This document shows positions 11,016 to 23,093 of a DNA stretch of 64,000 nt, in pieces. Both the position numbers and the translations under genes were made by a program. Numbering within the stretch: position 1 is the first letter of the stretch; every line of letters begins with the position of its first letter. The notes under the pieces are model-generated. The model was not told the origin of the DNA. It worked only from the letters and a program-made list of their open reading frames with translations, and did not search any database. The stretch lies in assembly GCF_029168945.1 (NCBI RefSeq), contig NC_083603.1, positions 52,090,406-52,154,405 on the forward strand, written 5' to 3'. The DNA is from Cannabis sativa (taxonomy: Eukaryota > Streptophyta > Magnoliopsida > Rosales > Cannabaceae).

Positions 11016-14000
11016 CCACCCCTCAAACGAAGGGGTGATTCTTTTATCCCAAGTTTGTCAATGAGAAACCAGAAACGAGTGTGTGTGAGACTCTTAGTTA
11101 AGCAATCAGCAATTTGATCTGAAGAGGGTATGTAGCGTATGTCCAGTTCCTTCTTGATCACTTTGTCTCGAATGAAATGGATGTCTATCTCGATGTGCTT
11201 AGTTCTTGAGTGATAAACTGGGTTAGAAGCAAGTGCACTTGCACTTTGATTATCACACCAAGTAACTGGAACACTAGGCAATTTGAATTTCAACTCTGAC
11301 AGCAGTGACTGAACCCAAGTGATCTCGGCTGAGACATGAGCCAAAGCTCTATATTCGGATTCTGTACTCGATCTTGAGACAACCGATTGCTTCTTTGAAG
11401 ACCAAGCAATCAATGTATCTCCAAGATACACACAATAACCAGCAACCGATCTTCTATCATCGGGACAACAAGCCCAATCCGCATCAGAGAAACCTTCAAG
11501 TGTTAATCTTTCACTATATCCAATGTGCAGCCCATGATGCACAATACCCTTCAAATATCTCAGCACACGCTTAGCTCCACTCCAATGACTTGTGGTAGGA
11601 GCTTGAAGAAATTGACTCAATTTATTCACAGCAAAGGCAATGTCAGGCCTTGTGTGACATAAATATTGCAAAGCACCTATCAAACTTCTGTAGGCAGTGG
11701 GGTTTGTCAATAATTCACCATCATTTTTCGACAATGGTTTGCCTGCAACCATAGGAGTAGGACATGGTTTCAGGTTCACCATGTCATATTTCTTCAATAA
11801 ATCACTGATATACTTGCCTTGCGTTAAGTACATCCCTGTTCCATCACGACAAACCTCTATACCAAGGAAGAAGTGAAGCTGCCCCAGGTCTTTCAAAGCA
11901 AACATTTTGTTCAATTTTTGAACAAAGTTGTTCACTTCAGTGATGTTGTTGCCCGTTACTATGATGTCGTCAACATAGATTAGAACAAGAATGATTACTT
12001 GTTCTGTTGAGTAGATGAACAGGGAGTTGTCAGCCTTAGAATTTCTAAACTTCCAACTGTTAAGAGTATGCTTCAATCTGTCAAACCAGGCCCGAGGGGC
12101 CTGTTTCAATCCATACAACGATTTATTCAGTTTGCACACATAGTCAGGCTTGTCTTTGTCTTCGAACCCTGGGGGCTGCACCATGTAGACGTCTTCCTTC
12201 AATGTTCCATTAAGAAATGCGTTGTTGACATCAAGTTGTTTAACTTCCCAGTTTTTAGACACAGCAAGTGTTAGGACAACTCGAATTGTTGCTGACTTTA
12301 TTACAGGACTGAAAGTTTCACTAAAATCAATTCCGGGTCTTTGGTGAAACCCCTTTGCAACAAGCCTAGCCTTGAGTCTTTCAAGTGTTCCATCTGCATT
12401 CCATTTCTCTCTATATACCCACTTGTTTCCAACCAAATTATACCCTGGCAGTTTTGGCACCAGCACCCACGTGTTGTTTCTTTTAAGTGCACCAATTTCT
12501 CTGTTCATAGCATCATTCCAATCTTTTGATTCGAGTGCCTCCTCAATGCAACTAGGCACACCAGTATTTGGATTCCATTTAGCTTCCCCGAGATAGACTT
12601 TGGGTTTAAAAATCCCAGCCTTGGCACGGGTTGTCATAGGGTGAGAAGGACCTGGTTGCTGCACTGCTGGTGCAACATCTTGTTGTTCTTGTGCTTCCTG
12701 TTCAGTATCTGGTGCAGGTAAATTATCCGAGTAATCAGTGTGCATACTACCAATATTAATATGTTCATTACCTTCTGGTGTACTGCTGGCTGATGCTGCT
12801 TCCAGGGATCTTTGCGAGTGTGGAACTGCACCAGCAGAGGTAAATTCAGCAGGAGGTGATGTATTTTCAATGTTAAAGGGATGCAAATTAGGAAGTTGTG
12901 ACCACTGTGGGTAGTGAATTATTGTTTGTTGTTCAGTGGCATAGGTATTTAAAAAGCCACCTTTGAAAGGAAATTCTTTCTCATTGAAGATGACATCCCT
13001 AGAGATGTACACTCTCCCTGTTGAACTCAAGCACTTGTAGCCCTTGTGAGACTCACTATAGCCGAGATTCACACATTTTAGTGAGTGAAATTGGAACTTG
13101 TGAGTTTGGTAGGGTCTTATACAAGGGAAACAAGCTGCCCCAAACACCTTTAAGAAGGAATAATCTGGTTTTTTGTTGAGAAGGATCTCAAGTGGTGATT
13201 TGTGATTCAAAACAGGTGTAGGTAACCTATTAATTAGGTACACAGCTGTTTGGAAAGCATCAACCCAATACTTGAGAGGCATGTGAGCTTGAGCTAAGAG
13301 AGTTAACCCCATTTCGACTATATGTCTGTGCTTCCTCTCAGCTCTACCATTTTGAGCTGAGGTGTGAGGACATGGATGAGTAAAATTTATGCCATTTTCA
13401 AGGGTTATTTCAGTAAAAGATTGGTACTCTCCACCCCAATCAGTTCTGATAGTTTTAATTGTTGTTCCAAATTGATTTTCAGCAAGTGCTTTAAAGTGTG
13501 TGAAGGCAGTGAGTGCATCCGATTTGGATTTGAGTGGATAAATCCAAACATACCTACTAAAATCATCAACAAAGTGAATATAAAATTTGTAATTTGTGTT
13601 TGACATGATGGGGGCAGGTCCCCAAAGATCTGTGTGAATCAGATCAAGGACTCTTGAAGCACGATTTGCTGAATTTTTAAAAGGAAGGGCATGGGATTTC
13701 CCATACTGACACGCATCACAGAAATGAAGATTTTCATTGACTAAAGGAACAACATTACCATTAACAGATTTCAAAACTTGGTTCAACACCTTACTAGAGG
13801 GATGACCAAGTCTTCTATGCCACATATCACTAACAGAAACTAAAGGCTCATTGACAACAGATTGAGCTACATTTTCTTTATGTAAAACAGAGACACCAGT
13901 AAACATGTTACACTGGTTTTGACTAACTTTGACAGGGGGAATAGTGTGACAGTAATCATGTTTTGAAAGTGGTGGTTGGAGCTGGTACAGTCCATTCTTA

Positions 14001-15436
14001 AGTGTCCCTTGAAGCAGCACCCTCCTTGTTTCCTTGTCCTTCACAAAACAAGAATTAGAGTGAAACTCAATGAACACATTATTATCGGCAGTAAGTTTTG
14101 ACACACTAATTAAGTTCTTGGCAATTTTAGGAACAAGAAGCAATTGTTTTAAGACCAAGTCATTGGCAGAATTGGTTTGTAACTTACTGCTACCAATATG
14201 AGATATAGTCACTTGACTACCATCTCCAACAGTGAGATGATTCTTACCACCATATTCAGCCTTTTGATTGACATTGTTGGATGAGGAAGTGACATGGTTG
14301 CTTGCTCCACTATCGGCATACCAATGATCACTATCCACTATTTCTGGTGAAGCTATAAAGGCACTATGACCACTTCCACCTTGCTGGTTTTGCTGAATCT
14401 TAGGATCATGACCCATATAGGACTCATCGTACCTGTTATAGCAAATCGCAGCTGAATGCCCATACCTGCCACAGACTTGGCAGGTTGGTTTCGAGTTGCT
14501 TGATCTTCCCCTTCCTCGGCCTTGATAACCCCCTCGATTGGTAGATGCACCACCACGATTTCCAGGATAGTTGCCATGATTTCCTCTTCCTCGATTCGAA
14601 TTTCCTGCTGGTTTTCCAGGTATGTTAGCAGCAGCAAGATTAGCTGAAGGTCCAGCCCCAAGTCCAGTTGTGTTGTTGTTCTTGCTGTTTCCTCCTACAG
14701 CGTGTAGCCTTTCGAGTTTGCTGTCAAAGCTTAATAACATGTCTTGAGTTTCCTGCCATGAGATGTTAGATCTAGCTTCAATTTGAACAACAATAGCAAG
14801 ATATTGAGCATCCAAACCAGAAGTTACATTCGAAATGAGATGTGCTTCTGGATAGGGATCTCCAGCAAGAGCAAGGCTGTCTGACCACATTTTTTTTTGT
14901 CTGAGATATTCCACCATGGGAGTAGCTCCTTTTCTTGTCGTCTGAATCAGTGTCCTGGTATCGTCCATTTTTGCTCGAGAGTGAGCTCCAAATAAGTTCT
15001 CCAGTGCACTCCACAAGGTAGCAGATGAGGGGCATCCCATAACTTCAGTGGCCACAGATTCAGTCATTGAACTGTAAATCCAGCCCATGAGCAACTGGTC
15101 ACTGACTATCCAGTGCTCATAGTCGGGATTTAGGCATACTTCTGGTTTTTCCTCAGTCGAAGTAGGTGCTGGTATGAGTTCTGGTGGGCATGGACGGCTG
15201 CCATTGATGAAGCCGTCGAGTCGGTGTCCTCGAATGATGGTCGATACCATTGTTTTCCACAGTGTGTAATTATTCCGATCGAGTTTGAGTGAGAATGGTT
15301 GGTTTAGGGTATTAAAAGGCTGAGTGAAGTTGTGGGAATAAGTGTTTGGGTTGCTGCCATTTCCAGTGACACCACCGGGATTACTTTGGTTGGGATTGGC
15401 AGGGAAGAGAGGAGACTGAGAATTGCCTGTAGACAT
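10997..15436 (-). CDS. Copia gag-pol polyprotein, intact (about 1479 aa)
   Basis: Single frame from the ATG at 15434-15436 (MSTGNSQ) to a TGA in the 3' LTR. The frame is open 10 codons upstream into the primer site, but there is no ATG there. Domains in order, numbered from that Met: Gag (about 45-250, UBN2-like), Gly/Arg/Asn-rich linker, CCHC zinc knuckle CQVCGRYGHSAAIC (about 319-332), aspartic protease DSGA (about 375), integrase HHCC zinc site (about 540-576), integrase core acidic residues in HTDLWG (about 603), RTDWGGEY (about 666) and the Glu of NGRAERKHR (about 700), reverse transcriptase with YVDD (about 1154), RNase H with SDADWA (about 1317), the STESEY Glu, and WCDNQSA. Length and order fit Copia. 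No key residue is missing. It should process itself into the proteins that build virus-like particles and integrate the cDNA. Confidence 0.95.
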   Translation of the reverse strand: MSTGNSQSPLFPANPNQSNPGGVTGNGSNPNTYSHNFTQPFNTLNQPFSLKLDRNNYTLWKTMVSTIIRGHRLDGFINGSRPCPPELIPAPTSTEEKPEVCLNPDYEHWIVSDQLLMGWIYSSMTESVATEVMGCPSSATLWSALENLFGAHSRAKMDDTRTLIQTTRKGATPMVEYLRQKKMWSDSLALAGDPYPEAHLISNVTSGLDAQYLAIVVQIEARSNISWQETQDMLLSFDSKLERLHAVGGNSKNNNTTGLGAGPSANLAAANIPGKPAGNSNRGRGNHGNYPGNRGGASTNRGGYQGRGRGRSSNSKPTCQVCGRYGHSAAICYNRYDESYMGHDPKIQQNQQGGSGHSAFIASPEIVDSDHWYADSGASNHVTSSSNNVNQKAEYGGKNHLTVGDGSQVTISHIGSSKLQTNSANDLVLKQLLLVPKIAKNLISVSKLTADNNVFIEFHSNSCFVKDKETRRVLLQGTLKNGLYQLQPPLSKHDYCHTIPPVKVSQNQCNMFTGVSVLHKENVAQSVVNEPLVSVSDMWHRRLGHPSSKVLNQVLKSVNGNVVPLVNENLHFCDACQYGKSHALPFKNSANRASRVLDLIHTDLWGPAPIMSNTNYKFYIHFVDDFSRYVWIYPLKSKSDALTAFTHFKALAENQFGTTIKTIRTDWGGEYQSFTEITLENGINFTHPCPHTSAQNGRAERKHRHIVEMGLTLLAQAHMPLKYWVDAFQTAVYLINRLPTPVLNHKSPLEILLNKKPDYSFLKVFGAACFPCIRPYQTHKFQFHSLKCVNLGYSESHKGYKCLSSTGRVYISRDVIFNEKEFPFKGGFLNTYATEQQTIIHYPQWSQLPNLHPFNIENTSPPAEFTSAGAVPHSQRSLEAASASSTPEGNEHINIGSMHTDYSDNLPAPDTEQEAQEQQDVAPAVQQPGPSHPMTTRAKAGIFKPKVYLGEAKWNPNTGVPSCIEEALESKDWNDAMNREIGALKRNNTWVLVPKLPGYNLVGNKWVYREKWNADGTLERLKARLVAKGFHQRPGIDFSETFSPVIKSATIRVVLTLAVSKNWEVKQLDVNNAFLNGTLKEDVYMVQPPGFEDKDKPDYVCKLNKSLYGLKQAPRAWFDRLKHTLNSWKFRNSKADNSLFIYSTEQVIILVLIYVDDIIVTGNNITEVNNFVQKLNKMFALKDLGQLHFFLGIEVCRDGTGMYLTQGKYISDLLKKYDMVNLKPCPTPMVAGKPLSKNDGELLTNPTAYRSLIGALQYLCHTRPDIAFAVNKLSQFLQAPTTSHWSGAKRVLRYLKGIVHHGLHIGYSERLTLEGFSDADWACCPDDRRSVAGYCVYLGDTLIAWSSKKQSVVSRSSTESEYRALAHVSAEITWVQSLLSELKFKLPSVPVTWCDNQSASALASNPVYHSRTKHIEIDIHFIRDKVIKKELDIRYIPSSDQIADCLTKSLTHTRFWFLIDKLGIKESPLRLRGGVRNNE
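11016..11030 (-). promoter_or_regulatory. Polypurine tract of the young Copia
   Basis: The minus strand reads TTTGAGGGGTGG immediately before the 3' LTR, the expected plus-strand primer position. It also encodes the last residues of the polyprotein. Confidence 0.85.
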
Positions 15437-15453
15437 TGGCGATGGCCGGAGTT

Positions 15454-15465
15454 GCTCTGATACCA
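15454..15465 (-). promoter_or_regulatory. Primer binding site for initiator tRNA-Met
   Basis: The minus strand reads TGGTATCAGAGC directly after the 5' LTR, the standard plant Copia primer site complementary to the 3' end of initiator tRNA-Met. Confidence 0.93.
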
Positions 15466-15752
15466 AGTTAAGCTTTTAATAAAAAGGCACAAAATGAATT
15501 TCTCAACTCAATTTGAGACTGAGGAGAATTTCCATTAAATAATAGTTTCCAATACAGTAGGAGGCAATACAAAGATGACAAGTGGCATACACAGAAAAAT
15601 AGGCATAACAGAAAAGGGGAATATTCTCCCAACAATGATTACACAATAACAACCTGCCAGCTGTTGAATGTGAAAGTAATATGCTGCAGCAGAGTGCAGG
15701 GGAGAACAGAGTGAGCCTCACTCACATACACACTCATTCATTGTTTCTAACA
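15466..15752 (-). repeat. 5' LTR of the young Copia
   Basis: 287 bp direct repeat of 10729-11015 with two G/A differences. It should carry the element's promoter, but I could not assign a TATA box with confidence. Confidence 0.95.
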
Positions 15753-15757
15753 ATTTA

Positions 15758-17915
15758 GATGTTTAATTAATTTGAAACATTTCTTTCATTTCTTAGAAGG
15801 AATTTATTCCACCAGAATGAGATTATAAGATTTTAGATTATATAGCAAAAAAAAAAAAAAATCAATTATACTCTGTTCCATTAATTTCTTTTTTAACATA
15901 ACATGACCCATAAATTGGTAAAAAAAAAAAAAAAAGCTGTGTAAGTTTATTAAATATATGTCAAAAAAATAAATAATAATTCTAACGAGAAATATGACAA
16001 TTATACGACGACAGAACAGGAGTCATGCATGCAAATTGGGAGACCTACGAGGGTCCACCACAAAAATGGTGTGGACGCACATGTAGCAAGCTCTTCATTT
16101 GACACATTAAGAAGTGGTTCTCAACATTAGAAAATGATTATTTCACTTTTGACCAATTAGTAGCCACATTAAATATATATTAAAACATTTAATTGGATTC
16201 TTTGAATTGACCAACTAACTAAATTAGTCATCAAGACTAATCACTAAGAAAGTTTAATGATAAGATTTGTTTTGACTGTTTTTTTTTTTTTTTTTTTTAT
16301 GAACAACTTAAATATTTTGTACATAAAACCTTTTATTGTTGCTTTGACTATTAATTACATAGTATTTCGGAAACAAAAGTTTTTTTTTTTTTTCTTTGGC
16401 AACAGTCTAATTTTCTTTTTCTAATCAAGTAAAGTAATGGTCAAAAAGAAAACATATCAATTTCTCTGTTCATTTGTTGCAGCTTTGGTCTGCTCTGCTC
16501 TCAACCAAAATAAACCAATAGGATCCAATCCAAGTGGCTCCATTGTTCTTACCTATTGAAACTAGCCATCATCTTGAGTGCTTGTATATTTATTTATTTA
16601 ATATATATATATAAATATATGCATTTATATTATGTCTCATTGCTTTAAATACACACCAAGTAGTAGCTAGTGGCTCTAAATGAACAAAAAATGAAATAAA
16701 ATATAATATAAAAAAAAAAAAGGGACAAAAATACTGAGCATTATTTTGTCTCTAATAATTGGATACAAGAATATTATTATTGTTCATGCTTTATCACAGT
16801 GGTGTTTGAAAAAAAGAAAGAGCACACAGTAAAAACTAATCAAGTCATTCTACAAATAGTACTAATTCATGTGATTTTTTCATTCATATTGTTTAATACT
16901 GTTCGGTGTGAGGTTTATTAAAAAGAAATGGAAAACAAAATAATTAGAATAATTAAGACAGTGTTGGGTTTTATAACTTAAAACTAGTAAACAACTCTTA
17001 TTTTGTGGCACGTGTCTAATAAAAATTTAAAATTATATATATGAAATAAATTAAGAATAATTGAGTAATAAAATTTATTAAATTTTAACCATAATAATTT
17101 TTAATTTATCTTTTTCAAAATAATATGAGAAGTTTTTTTTTATTAGGAAACCTTATGACATTTTTGGTATAAGATTAGTATTCGCTTCGATGTTTGTTAC
17201 ATAAATAGATTATGTAAATATAAAATTATCATAGTATAAGTATTTAAAAAAATGAATCATTTATCTAAATTCAAATCTATATTTAGTATATATAAATTAG
17301 TTAGATATAATTAGTTGATATTTACATTAATTTAAAATTTTCTAACTAACAAAAACAAAAAATCATGATTCTTGGTTTATTAGAAATGTGTTGACCATAA
17401 CAAATCACAAAATTTATGTTATGTAATTAACAAAATTAAAATATAATTGAAGCAAACACTATTTAGTTATACAAATTGAAAGACAAAAAAAAATTAAAGT
17501 TGTTGTCATTACTGTATCTTACTTTCACCACTACATTCAAAGTCATTGTCATTATCGTAATTCATTTATAGTTACCACTATATTTGAAATTATTATCATC
17601 ATCGTATATCTTATTCGTAATTGCAATTCCATTTAAAGTTATTATCATTAATGTATCTCACTTATATATTTACCTTCTTTTCATTAATTTTTTTTCTTTA
17701 CTTTATTCTCTTATGTGTCTATGTTTATATAATGAAAAATCAAACTTTATAATATACTCAATCTATTACAAAAACAAAAAAAAAATATTTTATTTATAAT
17801 ATTTTTAAAGGTAATAGATAATTAGGTGTAGAAATTTTTTGTTTTTAAATGTAGAAAAAAATTAATAAAAAATTAGAAAATAGATAAATAATTAAAAATA
17901 TAATATATATATATA
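15758..17915. other. AT-rich intergenic sequence, no gene seen
   Basis: Contains several poly-A and poly-T runs (for example the T run near 16280-16299) and AT dinucleotide tracts. No frame has recognisable protein motifs and no RNA gene was recognised. Confidence 0.6.
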
Positions 17916-18017
17916 GGGCAAGACTATGTTAGGACTTAACATAAGTTCCCTACCGGTAGGGAAATTTTTTTGACCATTAATTTTAGATCATACGGTTAAT
18001 ATGATATAAGGTGTATA
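17916..18017. mobile_element. Possible left end of a Mutator-like MITE
   Basis: Starts GGGCAAGACTATGTTAGGAC after a run of TA and contains TTTTTTTGACCATTAATTTTAGATC, the same arrangement as the left end of the MITE at 23764. It is cut off at 18017 by the Copia insertion. A partly matching end may lie at about 27760-27837. Tentative. Confidence 0.35.
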
Positions 18018-18533
18018 TGTTAGACAATTTATATGTATAAACTGAAATATATGTATGTGTATATAAAATGCGGAATTAAACAAATATATACACTATATAA
18101 CAAGGATCGAAATACCTCCAGCCATTGATTCTTGAGCTTCAAACCCACATAAGCTTTGATCTGCAAAGGAAATTGACTACTATGGGTAATCGGGCTTCCT
18201 CGCTCTCTCAACTCTCTTTAGATGGAATTTGCTGTTATGAACAGAATGAGTGAGAAGCTTGAGGACCGAGACCCTATATTTATAGGTGAGATACTCCATC
18301 AGTATCTGCGCCACATTAGTTGTCAGAATATTTTGACAATTAATTTAGGAAATCAAATAAGGTAATGAATATAGAAATCTGGCCATATATAGAATATTAC
18401 ATAATTGATTTTGTCAAGATTCAATGAATATAAAATATTCATTTATCAGAAAATCATTTATTTATTTATTTCCTTAAATAGAAATTTATTTCTTTAAATA
18501 GAAATATATTTCCTTAAATAAAATATTCTTATA
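18018..18533 (-). repeat. 3' LTR of the defective Copia
   Basis: 516 bp. The plus strand begins TGTTAGACAATT and ends AATATTCTTATA, so the element-strand LTR starts TATAAGAA. The TSD places the boundary unambiguously. Confidence 0.88.
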
Positions 18534-20539
18534 TTCTCCCACTTGGTCAGCATTTAGACTAAAACATTCAAACCCAAACGTTCCTCATTATATAATAAAC
18601 ATACGAATCATAGCGACATGTCCTCATTATAAGTCGAGTATTATCTTCCATGTATTACGATATATTTATTATATAACAATGTACTTTATGTGGCAATGTA
18701 CTTAAGTGAATAAACCCTAACCCTTATGTTTATTCAGGTCCTCTTACGATAATTTTCTCAGATGAAATTAAGGTGCACATAAATATGAGAAAATATCGAA
18801 ATTAGAGTTTCATTGAATAATTTTTGGTTGTACAAATAAAAAACTGCATATGGGTTAACTGAATCCCACATTTACTTTATGATCCTTGAATTTGTGTTGC
18901 GGCATGCCTTTAGTCAAGGATATGCGATCACCCAATTCAGTTTGCGTGATTCATGACCACTTATCACACCTTTTTATGGCTAAATACTTAATGTCGATAT
19001 GCTAGCTTCGACTAGTACTCTTATAGTTATTAGCCATAAATATTGTAGCTGAATTTATCGCAAGTTTTTCTTAATGGCCTGATGAAACTGTAATTCTTAA
19101 CTCTAGGCCTACTATGAAACTCTATAATACATCATACGAGATGTATCCTCAAAACAATAAATGAATGTGACTTCTATAGTGGAAATAACAATCAAGATTC
19201 TCCACAATATAATCTTACTGGTAATCTTAAGGACGTAATAAAATATTGATTTACGTGAATCAATACAACCAGTGAAGTACGTTAGAATCTAATTCGTTAA
19301 CTATATTTCCAGATGGTCAATTCATCTTAACAAAATATGTATGAATATAATTTTAGTATCTTAAAGACACCTCATCACTTTGTATGAAGAATAAAGTGGT
19401 CTTAACTTTAGTTATTCTGATACTACTTAACGATCCTGAAACAAATGTAATGCAAAGTCTTATTCAGACTCATAGGCATACATTAGGCTTCTAAAATAGA
19501 AGCAAATAAATGTTCTTAATTTATTCTCATTCCAAATCATTTTTCAGATGTTGGTTTGAGTTGAATTATCACACTTAAAGATAAAAGTTATATCAGATGA
19601 ATAATACATAATTTTATTTAATCAGAGATGCTGTGGCTACTCTCTAATTAATTAAAATTATATATGTTATTTATATGCATTATCTCAAAATAATAATTTG
19701 AGATATGAATTATTTCAACTTATATAGAAAACTTTTATCATCAATCCCACTAACCTTCTGGTATATAATTATTTTCATAATTCTCTTTTCAAACCTAAAG
19801 GAAAAGATGATTTAATACCAATTTGTGAGATGTTGGTTTTAATCTACAGGTAGACACCTTAAGCTTGCATATGTTCACCACTATTAGAGGAAAAATTTTA
19901 TGGCAGTCTGTATACCTTCTCCTCTAGTTCACTGTTTGGAATTGATTAATAAATTGAAACGAGCAACGAATGCCAAGGTCTATAATAGAATCATTTATAA
20001 AAACAAGTGAGAATGTAAATCTCCTTTGTTATTGATTCTTATTTCAAAATGAACTTCTTAGCAATGAATATTCTTTTATATCTTTATGTTTCTCAATGTT
20101 GCCTAATGAATATTATTGGTGAAAAAACTTATGCTTAATTAATGTTCTCCACCCCATTAGGCAACTTTACTAAAGATAAACTTTATTGCTCTTTAAGATA
20201 TTCATTTCTTCATTCATGGCATATTGTACTACAACTTCAATTCTTTATCATTCTATAATTTAATTTGTGTCTCAAATTAATATTGTAGTTGAACTCTTAT
20301 TGTACAAAATGTAATCACTAGAAAACATTGATCTTATTGTTCTAATAAGTCATCTTAAGGATGGACCAACAAACTCTTAAAAGAGCAAATGGTTCAATAT
20401 GCATGTTATTTTAGAAATTATAAGCAATTACTAAATAACATAACTTATTAGAATTTTATCAATGACTTGTAGACTATTAATGATTAGTTATGAATTCTTA
20501 ATAACCATTAACCTTAAGGGTTGTTGTACTAAATCATAA

Positions 20540-21080
20540 TTAATCTAATACTTGAGGTGGAAGTTTGAGAAAATATGAATGATCTTTCTTAGAAACTAGG
20601 TTCCTAGATTGATCACTCCCACTGATCAAGTCAATTCTTAATTCCACAATTCTAGTATTGTGAGATGGATAATAAAATATGTAACCCTTAGACCTTATAA
20701 CTTTTATGATAAAATGCTTATTTATGGTATTTGGGCCCAGATCTTTTCTTTGACAATTGTAATCTAACTGTATATGGGTATTTATAAAATGTGTACATGT
20801 CATCCAGTCGGTTTTCAACCTTATCACAACTCAAAATATGTTTGAGAAACAACTTTGGTTAGAACACGATTCGATATGTACACCCCATTGAAGAGTATCA
20901 ATAGACAAAGATTTAGGAAGATTTGGAGTTTTCTATGTAGGCTCCACCCCATGTCCAAAAAATGTTTAGTTTCTTAAATCTGTCACACACTATGATTTAG
21001 GTGTACCAGGCATATGTATTGGGCAATAAACCCATGCTTTTAAAGAAACTTTGCAAATGGACTGGAAATTTATCCATACT
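20540..21080 (-). pseudogene. Decayed Copia integrase remnant
   Basis: An open stretch at 20540-20827 contains SKGYIFYYPSHNTRIVE, matching the Copia post-integrase motif (GYKFYDP...ETGNA type). Upstream on the minus strand, pieces resembling the integrase C-terminal region (MPGTPKS near 21010 and the following residues) are visible only across stops and frame changes. The rest of 18534-25161 probably holds gag and reverse transcriptase remnants that I could not follow. Confidence 0.6.
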
Positions 21081-21628
21081 CATGAATTTTAATGTAGTGT
21101 TCTCCATTTTATAATTGATCTCACTATCTTAATATGCAAAATGCACTATTTCTCTACTTAAGATTTAAATGTCTTTGAAACACATAAATCTATACTTTTG
21201 TAGAAATATAATTTATGTGAGTAATCATTAAAAAAGAGATGTAAAATTTGAGTCCATGTCTTCAAAATTAATTGACTTGTATGATTTCTAATATGATAGA
21301 ATTCTAATATGCACCGATTTTGACTTGTTCGAATACATATTCTTAATGAATTTCACACAAGTTCTAAATAAAGTTAGTAAAATCAGTGTAATGAATATCC
21401 CCACCATTTACTAATATTTATTCTATTTATGGATATATGTTCCATAATTTTTGGTGCTATAATGTAGAAGAATTCTTATTAATAACACATTTCTTATTGT
21501 CAGATTGGACTTGCATATCTGTATGAGTGACATCATTTTGTAGTAAAAGCCTCTAAATGTGTCTAAATCAAGTTTCAATAGAATCTTGGAACATAAAATG
21601 TCTTTGCCAATTTTTTAAACAAAGCCAC

Positions 21629-23093
21629 TGTTAGCCCAAGATATGTTTCCAAGAGGGGGGGTGAATTGGAAATTTAAACTAATTTCGGAAAATTAAAACT
21701 TTTAACACAAAATTATGCAATTAGTCAATTAATCAAGTAAAAGCAAGTAGTATGGCAAGCAATATATTAAGACAAATAATTAAACTTGTAAAGTAAAGAG
21801 TTTAAGGATTAGAAAATGCAAACTCTCGATTTTTACAAGGTTCGGTAGAACTATGCCACCTACGTCCTTGGTCTTCAAAGCTATGGACCTAGCTTTGAGT
21901 TCCAATATCGAGCCAAGTTAACGGGCTTGACTAACCCTTACAACCGGGAAATTTTCACCAAGGTTTTTCCAAACCTCTTACAATAGTTTCGCACCCCCGA
22001 GGACTATTAACCTCTTTCTCGGATTGTTAAAGTGCCAATCTCACTATTTCCGGGTTGTTTACAAAACCGGTGCCAACCTCACCTCAATCACAATATGGAA
22101 ATGTGTTTGATATACAAGCTAAAATCACTCTAGAAATATGATGATACAATGGAAACCTAGAGTGAAAAGCAAGCACACTTAAGATGAATAAAATCAAATT
22201 TTGGCTCAAAGTGTGTGAAAAGTGTTGGTTTGGATTTCAAACTTAGAAGCTCCTTAATCTCACTTAGATAGGTTAGATATATGTAATAAATGCTCAACCA
22301 ACTTATTTTTTGAAAGAAAAATCGAGTTTATATAGTGTTTGATAAAAAACTAGCCGTTTATAGCCGTTAGCACGTTTCCCGAGGTGAGGTCAGCCATGAA
22401 CCGGAAGTCCGGATGGGAACCGGAATTCCGGATTGATTACAACCGGAATTCCGGTTGCCAACCGAGTCGGATGGTGACCGATGGCAAAAGTGCCATTTTT
22501 CGGGACTTAAACGCGCATAACTTCTTACTCGATTATCCGATTTCAGAAATTCCAACTTTGTTCTCTTAGTTAAACAAAATGTGATTTAGAAATTCAATCA
22601 AAAAAATTTTGAACTATCGTGTGAGAAAACTTGTTGCACAAGTTAGTGAATGGGCCAAAATTCAAATTTATAAAAACTTAGTGTGCTATGCAAATCACTT
22701 TAACAAGACTAAAGTAGATTTATACCATTTAATTTTGAGTAGTCTTGATGTAGATGAGCCTCCTAGCTTGATTTGCATGTTTTTGATCCCAAGTTGATTT
22801 TTCCCGAGAGTTGACCTTTACTTTGACTTTGACTTTCGGGTTGACTTTTTGACTTTGGGATTTTGAAGACCTCTTTTGAATAGGGTCTTGAGTTGTTGAT
22901 CCCTTGATGAATCTTTTGCTCTTGATATGCTTGTTGAGTCCATTTAGTGTTGCTTTTAAAAGTTTGGTAAAAATACCAAAATATTTATTTTCTCTTTTAA
23001 ATTTGCTACAAAATCAATAAATCATTAGTAACAAATAATAATCAAATATTTGCTAATCATCAAAACAAGGAGATCGAAAAGTTTGAGTTAACA
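21629..23093. mobile_element. Solo LTR, 1465 bp, inside the defective Copia
   Basis: Starts TGTTAGCCCAAGATATG, ends GAGTTAACA, duplication GCCAC on both sides (21624-21628, 23094-23098). The GAGGGGGGGTGAATTGG phrase near the start resembles LTRs of the Copia SIRE/Maximus lineage (from memory, unverified). No internal domain is present. A local block near 22395-22470 repeats CCGGAATTCCGG. Confidence 0.85.

Larger units (their letters stand above)
10729..15752 (-). mobile_element. Intact, young Ty1/Copia LTR retrotransposon, 5.0 kb
   Basis: Two 287-bp LTRs (10729-11015, 15466-15752) differ by only two transitions by my comparison. The 5-bp duplication ATTTA flanks the element (10724-10728, 15753-15757). 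On the minus strand the order is 5' LTR, primer site TGGTATCAGAGC (15454-15465), one uninterrupted gag-pol frame, purine tract TTTGAGGGGTGG, 3' LTR. All parts needed for autonomous retrotransposition are present in sequence. Two differences in 287 bp means a very recent insertion, on the order of a few hundred thousand years if ordinary plant substitution rates apply (inference). Confidence 0.95.

Noticed and set aside
15454..15465. tRNA gene fragments at the TGGTATCAGAGC sites
   Set aside because: These are 12-base primer binding sites beside LTRs. No cloverleaf-forming sequence surrounds them.
12301..15492. Several 60-100 codon frames on both strands across the young Copia
   Set aside because: All overlap the long gag-pol frame in other frames and show no independent motif.
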